Notes: a model not told the origin generated them from the sequence alone. Shown: positions 7,164 to 16,273, numbered from the stretch's first letter. The stretch is DNA of 29,308 nucleotides from CAZVYN01 sp964631125 (GCA_964631125.1 CAZVYN010000057.1:1-29308), one strand, 5' to 3'. Numbers and translations: made by a program.

Positions 7164-8437
7164 CCGGCCTGTTCCAACTGGCGCAGGCGGCGTTTCACGG
7201 CGTAGGCGCCGAGGGCGAAGAGCGCCACTTCGGTCAAGCCGGTCGCGGCCGCCGCGCCGATGGCGCCGAAGCGCGAAATCGCTGGAAAGTTGAGCCCCAC
7301 GTTGACGACCACGCCGACTCCGGCCAGCGCGAGGTTCCACCTCGAAGCCCTCGCCGCGACGAGCGCGTGCGCCAAGATGTAGTTGGGGAAGATGAAGAGC
7401 AGCGTCGGTGAAAGCGCACGCAGGAGCGGTCCGGCGTCGGCGTAGCTCGGTCCGTAGAGCAACGTGAGCAGCCAGGGCCCGGCGATCTGCAGCACCGCGA
7501 CCAGGCTCACGGCGACGAGGAAGGTCCAGCGGAGCCCGACTCGGATGAGACGGCCGAACTCGCGCGCGTCTCGTCGCGCGGCGTCGGCCATGGCCGGGAA
7601 GAGCGCCGCGAGCAACATGGCCGGCAAGAAGAGCAGACCTTCGAGCAGACGATAGGCCGCGCCGTACGAGCCGACCTCCGAGTCTCCGCGCATCCGCTCC
7701 AGGAAGACCATGTCGATGCGGAAGAAGATGGTCGAGAGCAGGATGGCGAGGCCGATCGGGGCCGCATCCTTCAGCGCTTCGAGCGCTTCGGGCAGCCGCG
7801 CGCGCCGGGGCGTGAGATCACGCCACCAGAGAACCGCCCAGGCGACGCCGTTGGCGGCGAGCGAAACGAGGAGCAGAGCGAAGAGGAGCGCGCCCACGCC
7901 CTGTCCCGAGAAGAGGAGCGCGGCGCCGATGAGCGTGGCGCCGCCGACATGCAGGAGATTCAGCACCGACTCTTCACGGAGCGAGTGCAGGCCGCGGAAG
8001 AGATGATTCCAGAAGTCGCTCCACGACTGCGCGAGCAGTTGGATACCGCCGAGGAACAACAGCGCCTGCACATCGGGCGTCCGCGGATACGACGCGGCCG
8101 CGATGAGCGTGGCCGGGACGAGGACGCAGGTGAGGAGCAGCTTCGCCAGCGCGGTTTCGCCGAGTAGTCGTCGCGGCGGCTGTTGACCGGCCGCCACCTC
8201 CCGGGAGAGGCGCAGATGGAGTCCGAAGTCAGACGCGGCCGAGAGGATGCTGCCGAACGAGAAGGCCAGGACGTAGAGGCCGAAATCCTCGGGTCCCAGG
8301 AGACGCGCCGCGAGGACGACCAGGAGAAACCGCGCCCCCTTCACGCCGATCTCGGAGAGGCTCTTCAGGCGGAGATTGCGCTCGATCGTCTGGTTGAGCG
8401 TGAATGACTCGCGCAGGCCGGTGGATCGAGCGAACAT
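7160..8437 (-). CDS. Polysaccharide flippase (Wzx/RfbX, MOP superfamily)
   Basis: 425 residues with about a dozen hydrophobic segments, beginning with the family-typical SLSEIGVKGARFLLVVLAAR and LLGPEDFGLYVLAFSFGSI. It would move a lipid-linked oligosaccharide across the inner membrane, which fits the three glycosyltransferase genes that follow in coupled order. The ATG at 8437 is preferred. An in-frame TTG at 8473 lies 36 nt upstream but coincides with a -35-like TTGTGG, 17 nt before a -10-like TAACGT, so it is probably promoter rather than coding. No Shine-Dalgarno precedes the ATG. The whole operon runs to 3305 without internal gaps. The substrate is unknown. Confidence 0.9.
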   Translation of the reverse strand: MFARSTGLRESFTLNQTIERNLRLKSLSEIGVKGARFLLVVLAARLLGPEDFGLYVLAFSFGSILSAASDFGLHLRLSREVAAGQQPPRRLLGETALAKLLLTCVLVPATLIAAASYPRTPDVQALLFLGGIQLLAQSWSDFWNHLFRGLHSLREESVLNLLHVGGATLIGAALLFSGQGVGALLFALLLVSLAANGVAWAVLWWRDLTPRRARLPEALEALKDAAPIGLAILLSTIFFRIDMVFLERMRGDSEVGSYGAAYRLLEGLLFLPAMLLAALFPAMADAARRDAREFGRLIRVGLRWTFLVAVSLVAVLQIAGPWLLTLLYGPSYADAGPLLRALSPTLLFIFPNYILAHALVAARASRWNLALAGVGVVVNVGLNFPAISRFGAIGAAAATGLTEVALFALGAYAVKRRLRQLEQAG

Positions 8438-8444
8438 GCGCCGG

Positions 8445-8473
8445 ACGTTATCGTGCGGGGTGAGCGACCACAA
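8445..8473 (-). promoter_or_regulatory. Predicted promoter of the polysaccharide operon, possibly leaderless
   Basis: On the minus strand TTGTGG (8473-8468), a 17-bp spacer and TAACGT (8450-8445). The -10 ends 7 nt before the ATG at 8437, which would start the transcript at the start codon. Confidence 0.4.
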
Positions 8474-8480
8474 GCCGGCC

Positions 8481-8510
8481 TTGGAAAGCGCGCTTGGCCG
8501 GGACTAGAGT
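8481..8510 (+). promoter_or_regulatory. Predicted sigma-70-like promoter for the redox cassette
   Basis: TTGGAA (8481-8486), an 18-bp spacer and TAGAGT (8505-8510), about 50 nt upstream of the ATG at 8562 in the divergent intergenic region. Each hexamer matches four of six consensus bases. Confidence 0.35.
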
Positions 8511-8561
8511 CGCCATCTTGCCGGGCCCTGCCGAACTCCACGCCGATGAGGAAGAGAGACC

Positions 8562-9692
8562 ATGACGGGATCGAGTCTGAGCTACACGGAGCGAGTCGAA
8601 GAGGTTGCGACCTCGGTGGTCGCGCCGCACGCCGCCGAGGTCGACGCGAAAGGCGCGTTCCCGCGCGAATCGGTGGACGCCATGGCGCGGGCCGGCCTCT
8701 TCGGCTTGGTCAGCGAGAGAGAAGTCGGTGGGATGGGGGAGACGCCCTCGGCCGCAGTCCGCGTGATCGAGCGGCTCTCTCAGGAGTGCGGATCGACCGC
8801 GATGGTCATGACGATGCACTACGCGGGCGCGACGGTGCTGGAGAAGCTCGGCCCGGAGCCGACTCGCCGCGACATCGCCGCAGGAAAACACTTGAGCACG
8901 CTCGCCTTCTCGGAAGCTGGTTCACGCAGTCATTTCTGGGCGCCGATGAGCACGGCGGCCAAGATCAACGGCTCGATCCAACTGGACGCCCAGAAGAGCT
9001 GGATCACCTCCGCGCGCCAGGCCGACGCCTATGTCTGGTCGAGCCGCCCCGTTTCGGCCGCAGGCGCGAGCACGCTCTGGCTGGTGCCGGCGAAGACCAC
9101 GGGTCTGGAGATCCCCGCGCCCTTCGATGGACTCGGACTGCGCGGCAACGATTCGAGTCCGGTCTCGGCGAAGGGAGTTCGGATTCCCGAAGAGAACCGC
9201 CTCGGGCCCGACGGCGGGGGATTCGACGTCATGATGGGCATCGTCTTGCCGCACTTCCAACTGATGAACGCCGCCTGCTCCCTGGGGCTGATGGAGGCGG
9301 CGACACAACGGACGGCGGCGCATGCGGGCAAGACGCGCTACGAGCATCTCGGTAGTTCGCTCGCGGACAATCCGACGACTCGCGCCTACATCGCGCGCAT
9401 GCGCATCAAGACCGATATGGCCCGCGCGCTCGTCTATGATGCGGCGCTCGCCGTCGAACAGGGTCGCGCCGATTCGATGCTGCGCGTCTTGGAGTCGAAG
9501 GCGGCCGCGGCCGAGACGGCGTTGGAAGTGACCGCGCTGGCCATGCGGGTCTGCGGCGGCGCCGCCTTCCGACGGGAGGTCGGCGTCGAGCGGATCTTCC
9601 GGGACGCGCAGGCGGCCAGCGTCATGGCGCCGACCACCGACGTCCTCTACGATTTCATCGGGAAAGCGGTCTGCGGACTGCCGTTGTTCTAG
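8562..9692 (+). CDS. Acyl-CoA dehydrogenase-fold flavoprotein lacking the catalytic Glu
   Basis: 376 residues covering the full ACAD fold: helical N-domain (1-110, with FGLVSEREVGGMGE), beta-domain with the flavin contact LAFSEAGSRSHFW (114-126) and QKSWITSA (144-151), and helical C-domain (225-376). Near the end, CGGAAF and VERIFRDAQAASVMAPTTDV align with the usual RDA...IYEGT segment, but the catalytic Glu position is Ala356. The alternative Glu of isovaleryl-CoA dehydrogenases, before the LGLMEAA helix, is also absent (LPHFQL). This recalls ACAD-fold monooxygenases (DszC, SfnC type) more than true dehydrogenases. A monooxygenase or oxidase role is inference. The ATG has a weak GAGAGA upstream. 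It is first in a tight cassette with the next two genes. Confidence 0.88.
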   Translation: MTGSSLSYTERVEEVATSVVAPHAAEVDAKGAFPRESVDAMARAGLFGLVSEREVGGMGETPSAAVRVIERLSQECGSTAMVMTMHYAGATVLEKLGPEPTRRDIAAGKHLSTLAFSEAGSRSHFWAPMSTAAKINGSIQLDAQKSWITSARQADAYVWSSRPVSAAGASTLWLVPAKTTGLEIPAPFDGLGLRGNDSSPVSAKGVRIPEENRLGPDGGGFDVMMGIVLPHFQLMNAACSLGLMEAATQRTAAHAGKTRYEHLGSSLADNPTTRAYIARMRIKTDMARALVYDAALAVEQGRADSMLRVLESKAAAAETALEVTALAMRVCGGAAFRREVGVERIFRDAQAASVMAPTTDVLYDFIGKAVCGLPLF

Positions 9693-9717
9693 CCGTGACC
9701 GAATCCTTGGAGGCAGC

Positions 9718-10578
9718 TTGAGAAAGCAGCAGACCCTGGTCCTGGGCGCGGTCGCCTATGATCCCAAGGTTGTGACGATCTGGAACGGATTCCGCGACTA
9801 CTTCGCGGAGCGCGAACTCGCCTTCGACTACATGTTGTTCTCGAACTACGAGACGCAGGTCGAGGCGCACCTTGCCGGCTATTTCGACGTGGCGTGGAAT
9901 TCGCCGCTCGCCTGGATCGAAGCGCAGCGCGCGTCGCGAAAGCTCCGGCGCTCCTGTTCGGCCATCGCGATGCGAGACACCGACCAGAACCTCACGTCGG
10001 TCATCGTGGTGCAGGCGGCCTCCCCGTTTCGCGAGATCGGCGACCTCCGCGGGAAGCGGGTGGCGGTCGGCGCCTCCGACTCTCCCCAAGCGACGCTCAT
10101 CCCGTTGGAGCACTTCGCCGCCCACGGACTGCGCCCCGGAGTCGACTTCGAGGTGGTGCGGCACGATCTCCTGGTCGGGCTGCACGGCGATCACATCGGC
10201 GGGGAGCGGGAAGCGGCGCGGGCGCTGATGTCCGGGTCGGTCGACGCCGCCTGCATGATCGACGGCAATCACCTGCTCTTCGGCCAAGAAGGAACGATGC
10301 CGGCCGGCTCGACGCGCGTCCTGGCCCAGACCGATCGGTACGATCACTGCAATTTCACGATTCTCGACGGCGCTCCGACCCGCCTGGTCGAGCGATTCGA
10401 GGCCCTGCTCCTCGCGATGGACTACGGCGATCCCGCCGTTCGGCCGTTGATGGACTTGGAAGGCCTCAAGGCGTGGCGACCGGGTCGGGTCGAGGGATAC
10501 GCGCTCCTCGAGCGGGCGGTTGACCGATTCGAGACGCTAGCGCCCTGGCTGGCCGAATTGAATTCCGGCGCGGCGTGA
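9718..10578 (+). CDS. PhnD-like periplasmic-binding-fold protein without signal peptide
   Basis: 286 residues with the type II solute-binding fold of the PhnD/ThiY/NMT1-like group: LVLGAVAYDP at the first strand, HLAGYFDVAWNSPLAW (51-66), DLRGKRVAVGASDSPQAT (109-126), HFAAHGL, and AARALMSGSVDAACMIDGNH (166-185). It begins directly with the first strand, with no signal peptide or lipobox, so it should be cytoplasmic. No ABC permease or ATPase is nearby. Known cytoplasmic proteins of this fold include enzymes (Thi5/NMT1 in thiamin-pyrimidine synthesis, MqnA/MqnD in menaquinone synthesis), so a catalytic or chaperone role is possible but unproven. The TTG start follows GGAGG at 9709-9713. The gene starts 25 bp after the flavoprotein stop, and its TGA overlaps the next GTG. 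Confidence 0.85.
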   Translation: MRKQQTLVLGAVAYDPKVVTIWNGFRDYFAERELAFDYMLFSNYETQVEAHLAGYFDVAWNSPLAWIEAQRASRKLRRSCSAIAMRDTDQNLTSVIVVQAASPFREIGDLRGKRVAVGASDSPQATLIPLEHFAAHGLRPGVDFEVVRHDLLVGLHGDHIGGEREAARALMSGSVDAACMIDGNHLLFGQEGTMPAGSTRVLAQTDRYDHCNFTILDGAPTRLVERFEALLLAMDYGDPAVRPLMDLEGLKAWRPGRVEGYALLERAVDRFETLAPWLAELNSGAA

Positions 10579-11798
10579 TCCACGAACTCGATCTCGGAAC
10601 GCTCGGCCTCGATCGAGGGGGGCATCTGCTCGTCCAGCGGGGGCTCGCGCCGCTTTCCCCCGGCGATAGGTTGCGCGTGTACGGCGCTGATCCTCATCTG
10701 CACGTGCATCTGGGGGCCTGGACACGGGCTCACGGACTCGCCGTCGAGCCGCTCGAGGGGCCCGTCGGTCGGAGCAACAACGGTGCGCCGCTCGTCGCTG
10801 TCATCGTCGCGGGGGATCTCGTGCGACGGCGTTGGGCCGGCGCCGAGCGCACCGGTTCCGCGCAAGCGGTGGCCGAGAGCGACGTCGTCGAGCGACCGCC
10901 GTCGCACTGGGGCCTGGCGGCGCGTGGCGCGAGGATCGAGGCCGGAGCGCCCTCCTTCGAATTCACGCTCTCCGACAAGGCGGTCGTCTGGGCCGACGAA
11001 GCAGCGCGGCTCTACGCGCAGGCGGCCGCCGCCCAGTGGGATCCCGAGACCGCGATCGACTGGGGCGCCGAGTTCACCCTGCCGGTCGAGGTCGAAGACG
11101 CAGTCGTGCAGGTGATGACCTACTTGATCGAGAACGAGACCGCGGCGTTGATCGTCCCGGCGCGTTTCCTCGGGCGGCTCCATCCGCACTTCCGGGAAGT
11201 CATGCAGCTACTGGCGATCCAGGCGGCGGATGAGGCGCGGCACATCGAGGTCTTCACGCGTCGCGCGCTGTTGCGGCGCAGCGAACTCGGGCTCTCCACC
11301 AGCGGCGGTCAGGCATCGCTCAAGACCTTGCTCGACGAGCCGGACTTCGCGCTCGCCTCGTTTCTCTTGTCGGTCTTGGGCGAAGGGAGTTTCCTCTCGC
11401 TCCTCTGGTTCCTGCGGGAGCACGGTCCCGATCCTGTCACGCGGGCCGTCGCCACCCTGACGGCGCAGGACGAAGCGCGGCATGTCGCCTTCGGTCTCGC
11501 GCATCTCAAGCGGCATGCCTCGCTCGACCCGGGACTGCGTCCACGGTTGGCGCAGGCGATCGAGCGGAGGCATTCGACGCTCGAGCACACGAGTGGACTC
11601 AACGAAGAGGTTTTCGACGCGCTCGTGCTCTTGGCCGCGGGCTCGTGGGCCCCCGATGCGATTGCTCGAGGCTACGAGAGCGTGGGGCGTCTGAAGCAAG
11701 AGATGGACGAGGGGCGGCGGCTGCGCCTGGAGCGGCTGGGATTCGCGCCCGTTGAAGCCGCCTCGCTCTCCGCCATGCACACGCGAAATTTCATGTGA
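10575..11798 (+). CDS. TusA-like domain fused to a diiron ferritin-like domain
   Basis: 407 residues. Residues of about 3-60 resemble TusA/SirA (LGLDRGG..., LSPGDRLRVYGADPHLHVHL, AHGLAVEPL). The sulfur-carrying Cys-Pro motif is absent: no Cys occurs there. From about 170 the protein is a four-helix ferritin-like domain with two matched halves. The first has LIENETAALIVPARF (E186/E188) and DEARHIEVF (E220, H223). The second has GEGSFLSLLW (E270) and DEARHVAFG (E300, H303). Those Glu and ExxH residues are the classic ligands of a carboxylate-bridged diiron centre, so O2-dependent oxidation is likely; the substrate is unknown. The GTG at 10575 overlaps the upstream TGA (GTGA), meaning coupled translation with the binding-fold protein. 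tsaD starts 12 bp after the stop. Confidence 0.87.
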   Translation: MIHELDLGTLGLDRGGHLLVQRGLAPLSPGDRLRVYGADPHLHVHLGAWTRAHGLAVEPLEGPVGRSNNGAPLVAVIVAGDLVRRRWAGAERTGSAQAVAESDVVERPPSHWGLAARGARIEAGAPSFEFTLSDKAVVWADEAARLYAQAAAAQWDPETAIDWGAEFTLPVEVEDAVVQVMTYLIENETAALIVPARFLGRLHPHFREVMQLLAIQAADEARHIEVFTRRALLRRSELGLSTSGGQASLKTLLDEPDFALASFLLSVLGEGSFLSLLWFLREHGPDPVTRAVATLTAQDEARHVAFGLAHLKRHASLDPGLRPRLAQAIERRHSTLEHTSGLNEEVFDALVLLAAGSWAPDAIARGYESVGRLKQEMDEGRRLRLERLGFAPVEAASLSAMHTRNFM

Positions 11799-11810
11799 GC
11801 CGGGGACCTC

Positions 11811-12851
11811 ATGTTGCTTCCCGATGATCGTGTGCTCGCGCTGGAGACCTCCTGCGACGACACCTGCGCCGCCGTCGTCTCCGGCGACGGCCGCATCCTG
11901 GCGAGCGTTGTCTCGTCTCAAGGGATTCACGCCGAGTATCTCGGCGTCGTGCCGGAACTGGCTTCGCGGGCGCACCTGGACCTGCTGGATCCCGCCATTC
12001 ACCAGGCGCTCGACGCTTCGTCGACCCGAATCGAGGACCTCGCCGCCATCGCCGTGACACGAGGTCCGGGGCTGATCGGCTGTCTCCTCGTAGGGCTCGC
12101 CACGGCCAAGGCGCTCGCGTACGGATTGGGCCGGCCGTTCGTCGGCGTCAATCACATCGAGGGGCACCTGCGCGCGATCCAAGGGGTCCGCAGGTTCGAT
12201 CCGCCATTCGTGGCGTTGGTCGCTTCGGGCGGACACACCGAGTTACTGCACGCCGAAACGTGGGGGTCGTATCGATTGCTCGGCGCGACGCGCGATGACG
12301 CGGCCGGCGAGGCGTTCGACAAGGTGGCGAAACTCCTCGGGCTCGGCTTTCCCGGCGGACCGATGATCGACCGACTCTCGTCCGAGGGAAATCCCCGCGC
12401 GTTCGAGTTTCCCCGCGCCTGGCTCGGGCTGGACCAAGGCGGACTCGAACTCTCGTTCAGCGGGCTCAAGACCGCCGTGCGGCAAACGGTCGAATCACGC
12501 GCTCCGTCGGACGGCGCGGCGCGCGACCAGTTCGTGCGTGATGTCGCCGCGTCGTTCCAAGCAGCCGTCGTCGACGTCCTCGTGGCGAAGACGGCCAAGG
12601 CCTGTGAGCAGACCGGCAGCAAGCGGATCCTGTTGGCGGGCGGCGTCGCCTGCAATCGTGCGCTGCGCGCTGGAATGGCCGCGCTGGCCGAGCGGATCGG
12701 CGGAGAAGCGGCCTGGCCGCCGCCCGCGCTCTGCGCGGACAACGCCGCCATGATCGGGCTCGCGGCGTTGCCGCGACTCGCGCGAGGGGAGAGCGATCCG
12801 CTGGATCTCTCGGCCATCGCCAATCTGGACGACCTCGGATGGGGCAAGTAG
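11811..12851 (+). CDS. tsaD: tRNA N6-adenosine threonylcarbamoyltransferase TsaD
   Basis: 346 residues, the normal bacterial length. The enzyme transfers the threonylcarbamoyl group to A37 of tRNAs reading ANN codons, with TsaB, TsaE and TsaC as partners elsewhere in the genome. Motifs of the ASKHA-fold family: LALETSCDDTCAAVV (9-23), HAEYLGVVPELASRAH, the metal-binding N114-H115-IEG-H119, ASGGHTELL (138-146), DDAAGEAFDKVAKLLGLG, LSFSGLKTAV and LLAGGVACN. All key residues are present. A purine-rich GGGGA precedes the ATG. It sits in line with the redox cassette (12-bp gap) and the secreted propeller gene (16-bp gap), so co-transcription is likely, although tsaD is a housekeeping gene and the linkage may carry no functional meaning. 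Confidence 0.97.
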   Translation: MLLPDDRVLALETSCDDTCAAVVSGDGRILASVVSSQGIHAEYLGVVPELASRAHLDLLDPAIHQALDASSTRIEDLAAIAVTRGPGLIGCLLVGLATAKALAYGLGRPFVGVNHIEGHLRAIQGVRRFDPPFVALVASGGHTELLHAETWGSYRLLGATRDDAAGEAFDKVAKLLGLGFPGGPMIDRLSSEGNPRAFEFPRAWLGLDQGGLELSFSGLKTAVRQTVESRAPSDGAARDQFVRDVAASFQAAVVDVLVAKTAKACEQTGSKRILLAGGVACNRALRAGMAALAERIGGEAAWPPPALCADNAAMIGLAALPRLARGESDPLDLSAIANLDDLGWGK

Positions 12852-12867
12852 CAAGAGGAGTTCGACG

Positions 12868-15800
12868 ATGCACGTCAGGCGCCAGACCTTTGCCGCCCTC
12901 GCTCTCGGGGCGTTGACCATCGCCGGGTTCTGGGCGACGCGGCCCGACGCGCGCGCGTTGCGGCCGCTCACCGTTCGCGAGGCGCTCGGAGATCGCGACG
13001 ATCCGTTGGCGCGCGTGCGCTGGGAGCACGAACGGCTGCGCGATCCGGCCACCGGTCGGATCCCCGCCGACATGCGCGTGCGGGAGCTGGCGTTTGCCTC
13101 CGCGCTGCCGGAGCGGCCCGCCTACCGTGCGGACGATGGATCGGGCGGCGCTGCGTGGACCTTCCGCGGACCCGGCAACGTGGGCGGCCGCACCCGCGCG
13201 CTCGCCTTCGACGTGAGCGATCCGACCGGCCGTACGCTCCTCGCGGGCGGAATCTCGGGCGGGATGTGGCGGACGACCGACGACGGCGCGAGTTGGACGC
13301 TCACCACCGGTTCCGACGACTTCATCGGCGTCTCCGCCGTCGCGCAGGACACGCGCGCCGGGCGCCAGTCGACCTGGTACTACGGCACCGGCGAGTTCGT
13401 CGGCAGCTCCGCTTCGGAAGCCGGCGCCATCTACCGCGGCCACGGCATCTTCAAGTCGCTCGACGGCGGGCGGACCTGGGCGCAGCTCCCGTCGACGGCG
13501 CAAGGCACGCAGACCGAGTTCGACAGCCCCTTCGATTACGTCTACCGCGTGGTGACCGATCCTTCGAATCCGCAAGCCGACGAGCTCTATGCCGCCTGCA
13601 TCGGAGGAATCCAACGGTCGACGGACGGCGGATCGTCGTGGACGTCGGTGCTCGGATCGACCCAGCCGAACGAGACGGCCTACTTCACCGACGTGGTCAT
13701 CTTGCCGAACGGCGTTCTCTACGCGGCGCTCGACAGCGCGAGCGGCCAGAGGGGGATCTGGCGCTCGAACAGCGGCACGAGCTGGACGAAGATCTCGCCG
13801 GCCAATTTTCCCGCGACCTACGATCGCGTCGTGCTCGGCGTTTCGCCGGCGAACCCGAACCAGGTCTGGGTGGCGGCGAGCGGGACCCTCACCGCCACGA
13901 ACCACTCGCTCTACCGCTACACGTACATCAGCGGCGACGGCAGCGGAGTGGGCGGGGAGTGGCTCGACCGTTCGACCCACCTGGCGAACCTGCCGCTGGG
14001 CCCGCACAACGACAACCTCGCGTTCAATTCGCAGGGAGGCTACGACCTGGTGGTGGCGGTCAAACCGGATGATCCCGACTTCGTCGTGCTGGGCGGCGTC
14101 GATCTCATCCGCTCCACCGACGGGTTCGCGACCGCGCCGAACCGAGCCTGGATCGGAGGATGGCTCTTCCCCGACCCGCAGCAGGACGAGACGCACCACT
14201 CCGACCAGCATGTCGTCCTCTTCCATCCGAACGATCCCAATGTGATCTATACGGGGAGCGACGGCGGAGTCCACAAGGCGCCGGACGTGCGCGCGCCGGT
14301 CGTGCAGTGGCAGTCGTTGAACAACGGATACCACACGTCGCAGTTCTATACCTTGGCGCTCGATCACGCCGTGAGCAGCAACGTCCTCATCGGAGGATTG
14401 CAGGACAACGGCACTTGGTGGACCAACGGCGCCGACAGCGGAGTTCCTTGGGTTTCACAGTTCGGTGGTGACGGCGCGTTCTGCGCAGTGGCCGACAACG
14501 CGTCGGCCGCGGGCGGGTTCTACTACCTTTCGGCCCAGAACAACGTGACCTATCGCTGGGGGATCGCTCCCGATGGAACCTTCCAGGAGAACACCTGGAC
14601 GCGGGTCGATCCGCTCGGAATCAACGAAGGAAACGTCCTGTTCATCAATCCGTTCATCCTCGATCCGGCCGACACGCGACGGATGTACATGGCGACGCGC
14701 GGCGGGGTCTGGCGGAATTCGAACCTGGAGCAGATCCCCGCGCAATCGAACGATCGGGCGACGACGAACTGGGTTCAGCTCACGACGTTGGGTTCGGTTT
14801 CCGCGTTGGCGGCGTCGGAGAATCCGGCGGGAGTGTTGTACTACGGCACGGCCGACGGCCGCGTGTACAAGGTGCCGAACGCGCCGACGGCGCCGCAGAA
14901 CACCACGCCGCAGGAGGTGACCGAGGCGGGTATCTTTCCCGCCGGCGGCTACATGACGAGTCTGGCCATCGACCCGCGGGACGCGGACAAGGTGTTGGCC
15001 GGCTTCTCCAACTACCAAGTCGTCAGTCTCTTCTACACCCAAGACGGCGGCGCCAACTGGACCGCGGTGGAGGGGAATCTCTCCGGCGTCGACGGTCCCT
15101 CGGTGCGCAGCGTCGGTATCCTCGACACGGACGAGGGGAGCCTCTTCTTCGCCGGCACGAGCTCCGGCCTCTACTCGACGACGTCGCTCTCGGGCGGCGC
15201 CACCGTCTGGAGCCGAGAAGCCCCGACCGAGATCGGGACGCTGCTCGTCGATCACCTGGAGATCCGCTCCTCGGATCGTTTGGTCGTCGCGGGCACTCAC
15301 GGCGCCGGCGTCTTCTCCGCGCGGTTCACCGGCGCGGCGGCCTGCGCCACCGTCACGGGCGACGCGACCGGCGACGGCGTGGTCGACGTGACCGACGTGA
15401 CGCGCCTGGTGAACCACATTCTGGGGAGCAATCCGTTGGACGAGTCGGCGCAGCTCTGCGCCAACGTCCGCACCGACTCGAGCCTCGATGTCTTCGACGT
15501 CGTCAAGATCATCCGCCTCATCCTCGGATTGCCGCTGGCGGGCCGCGAAGCGCTCGCGGGCGACGACGCGGAGTTGCCCTGGTCGCTCTCGAGCGCGGCG
15601 GATAGGTCGACGGTGGTCTTGGGTCCGGGGGATGTCGCGGCGGTTCAACTCACGTTCGAGTTACCGAGCGGCGCCACCGTGGAAGGATCGCCCCGGATCG
15701 TTCGCGCCGGCCGCGCGCTCGATCTCGACTGGGCGCTGGAGGGCTCACGCCTCACGATCCTCGCGTTCGCGAGCGACCTCGCTTCCGAGAGCGACGCCGC

Positions 15801-16206
15801 GGCGACCGAGGTCGAGATCCGATTGCGTGGGGCGACAGCACTGGAGGTGACGAGCGTTCTCGCCTCGGATTCCTACGGGCGACCGTGGCCGCTGGCCGAT
15901 CGGTCCGCGCCGGATCTCGCGCCTCGGCGGTCGGCGCGCATCGTGTCGATCTCGCCGAATCCGTCGCCCGACGCCGCGGTGATCGAGTTCGACGTCGCGT
16001 CGAGCGGACCGGCCAGATTGGAGATCTACGATCTGAACGGCCGTCGCCTTCGCACCCTCGTCGACGGTTGGCACGTCGCCGGCGTCGATCGCGTGAGGTG
16101 GGATGGTCTCGACGCCGAGGGCCGCGGCGTCGCGAGCGGAACTTACTTCGCCCGTCTCAGTAGTCCCCTCGGCGAGGCGCGAGCGAGTGTGCTGATCCTC
16201 AGGTAG
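12868..16206 (+). CDS. Secreted BNR/sortilin-like beta-propeller protein with dockerin and FlgD-like tail
   Basis: 1112 residues from the ATG at 12868, with AGAGGAG 7 nt upstream. The signal peptide ends near RPDARA. The N-terminal two thirds contain repeated S/T-x-DGG-x-TW or DGGxxW motifs (TTDDGASWTL, SLDGGRTWAQL, STDGGSSWTSV, TQDGGANWTAV), typical of BNR/VPS10-like propellers. Such proteins occur among glycosidases, sortilin-like receptors and cell-surface binding proteins. No glycosidase active site was identified. At about 829-890 lies a type I dockerin with two calcium-loop repeats, the first clear (GDATGDGVVDVTDV), the second less perfect. A beta-rich segment follows, then a C-terminal FlgD-Ig/Por-tail-like domain (about 1023-1112: ISPNPSPDAAVIEFDV, LEIYDLNGRRLRTL, GVASGTYFARL). 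That tail probably serves secretion or surface attachment. The same C-terminal cassette ends the protease at 22203. Confidence 0.92.
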   Translation: MHVRRQTFAALALGALTIAGFWATRPDARALRPLTVREALGDRDDPLARVRWEHERLRDPATGRIPADMRVRELAFASALPERPAYRADDGSGGAAWTFRGPGNVGGRTRALAFDVSDPTGRTLLAGGISGGMWRTTDDGASWTLTTGSDDFIGVSAVAQDTRAGRQSTWYYGTGEFVGSSASEAGAIYRGHGIFKSLDGGRTWAQLPSTAQGTQTEFDSPFDYVYRVVTDPSNPQADELYAACIGGIQRSTDGGSSWTSVLGSTQPNETAYFTDVVILPNGVLYAALDSASGQRGIWRSNSGTSWTKISPANFPATYDRVVLGVSPANPNQVWVAASGTLTATNHSLYRYTYISGDGSGVGGEWLDRSTHLANLPLGPHNDNLAFNSQGGYDLVVAVKPDDPDFVVLGGVDLIRSTDGFATAPNRAWIGGWLFPDPQQDETHHSDQHVVLFHPNDPNVIYTGSDGGVHKAPDVRAPVVQWQSLNNGYHTSQFYTLALDHAVSSNVLIGGLQDNGTWWTNGADSGVPWVSQFGGDGAFCAVADNASAAGGFYYLSAQNNVTYRWGIAPDGTFQENTWTRVDPLGINEGNVLFINPFILDPADTRRMYMATRGGVWRNSNLEQIPAQSNDRATTNWVQLTTLGSVSALAASENPAGVLYYGTADGRVYKVPNAPTAPQNTTPQEVTEAGIFPAGGYMTSLAIDPRDADKVLAGFSNYQVVSLFYTQDGGANWTAVEGNLSGVDGPSVRSVGILDTDEGSLFFAGTSSGLYSTTSLSGGATVWSREAPTEIGTLLVDHLEIRSSDRLVVAGTHGAGVFSARFTGAAACATVTGDATGDGVVDVTDVTRLVNHILGSNPLDESAQLCANVRTDSSLDVFDVVKIIRLILGLPLAGREALAGDDAELPWSLSSAADRSTVVLGPGDVAAVQLTFELPSGATVEGSPRIVRAGRALDLDWALEGSRLTILAFASDLASESDAAATEVEIRLRGATALEVTSVLASDSYGRPWPLADRSAPDLAPRRSARIVSISPNPSPDAAVIEFDVASSGPARLEIYDLNGRRLRTLVDGWHVAGVDRVRWDGLDAEGRGVASGTYFARLSSPLGEARASVLILR

Positions 16207-16228
16207 CGCCGCGCTGCGCACCCCGACC

Positions 16229-16273
16229 GGGTTCCTCGAGGCTGGGTTCCCCGAGTCCGGGTTCCTTGCAGCC
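16229..16273. repeat. Three degenerate 15-bp direct repeats (GGGTTCC core)
   Basis: GGGTTCC starts at 16229, 16244 and 16259, exactly 15 bp apart. The spacers are related (tcgaggct, ccgagtcc, ttgcagcc), and a partial fourth core gttcc follows. They lie between the propeller gene stop and the cohesin gene, just upstream of a possible promoter. Confidence 0.75.

Noticed and set aside
9718..10578. Binding protein of an ABC transporter
   Set aside because: There is no signal peptide or lipobox, and no permease or ATPase gene is near.
12466..14367. A 633-codon open frame on the minus strand
   Set aside because: It is antisense to tsaD and the propeller gene and has the same Arg/Ala/Gly-rich shadow composition.
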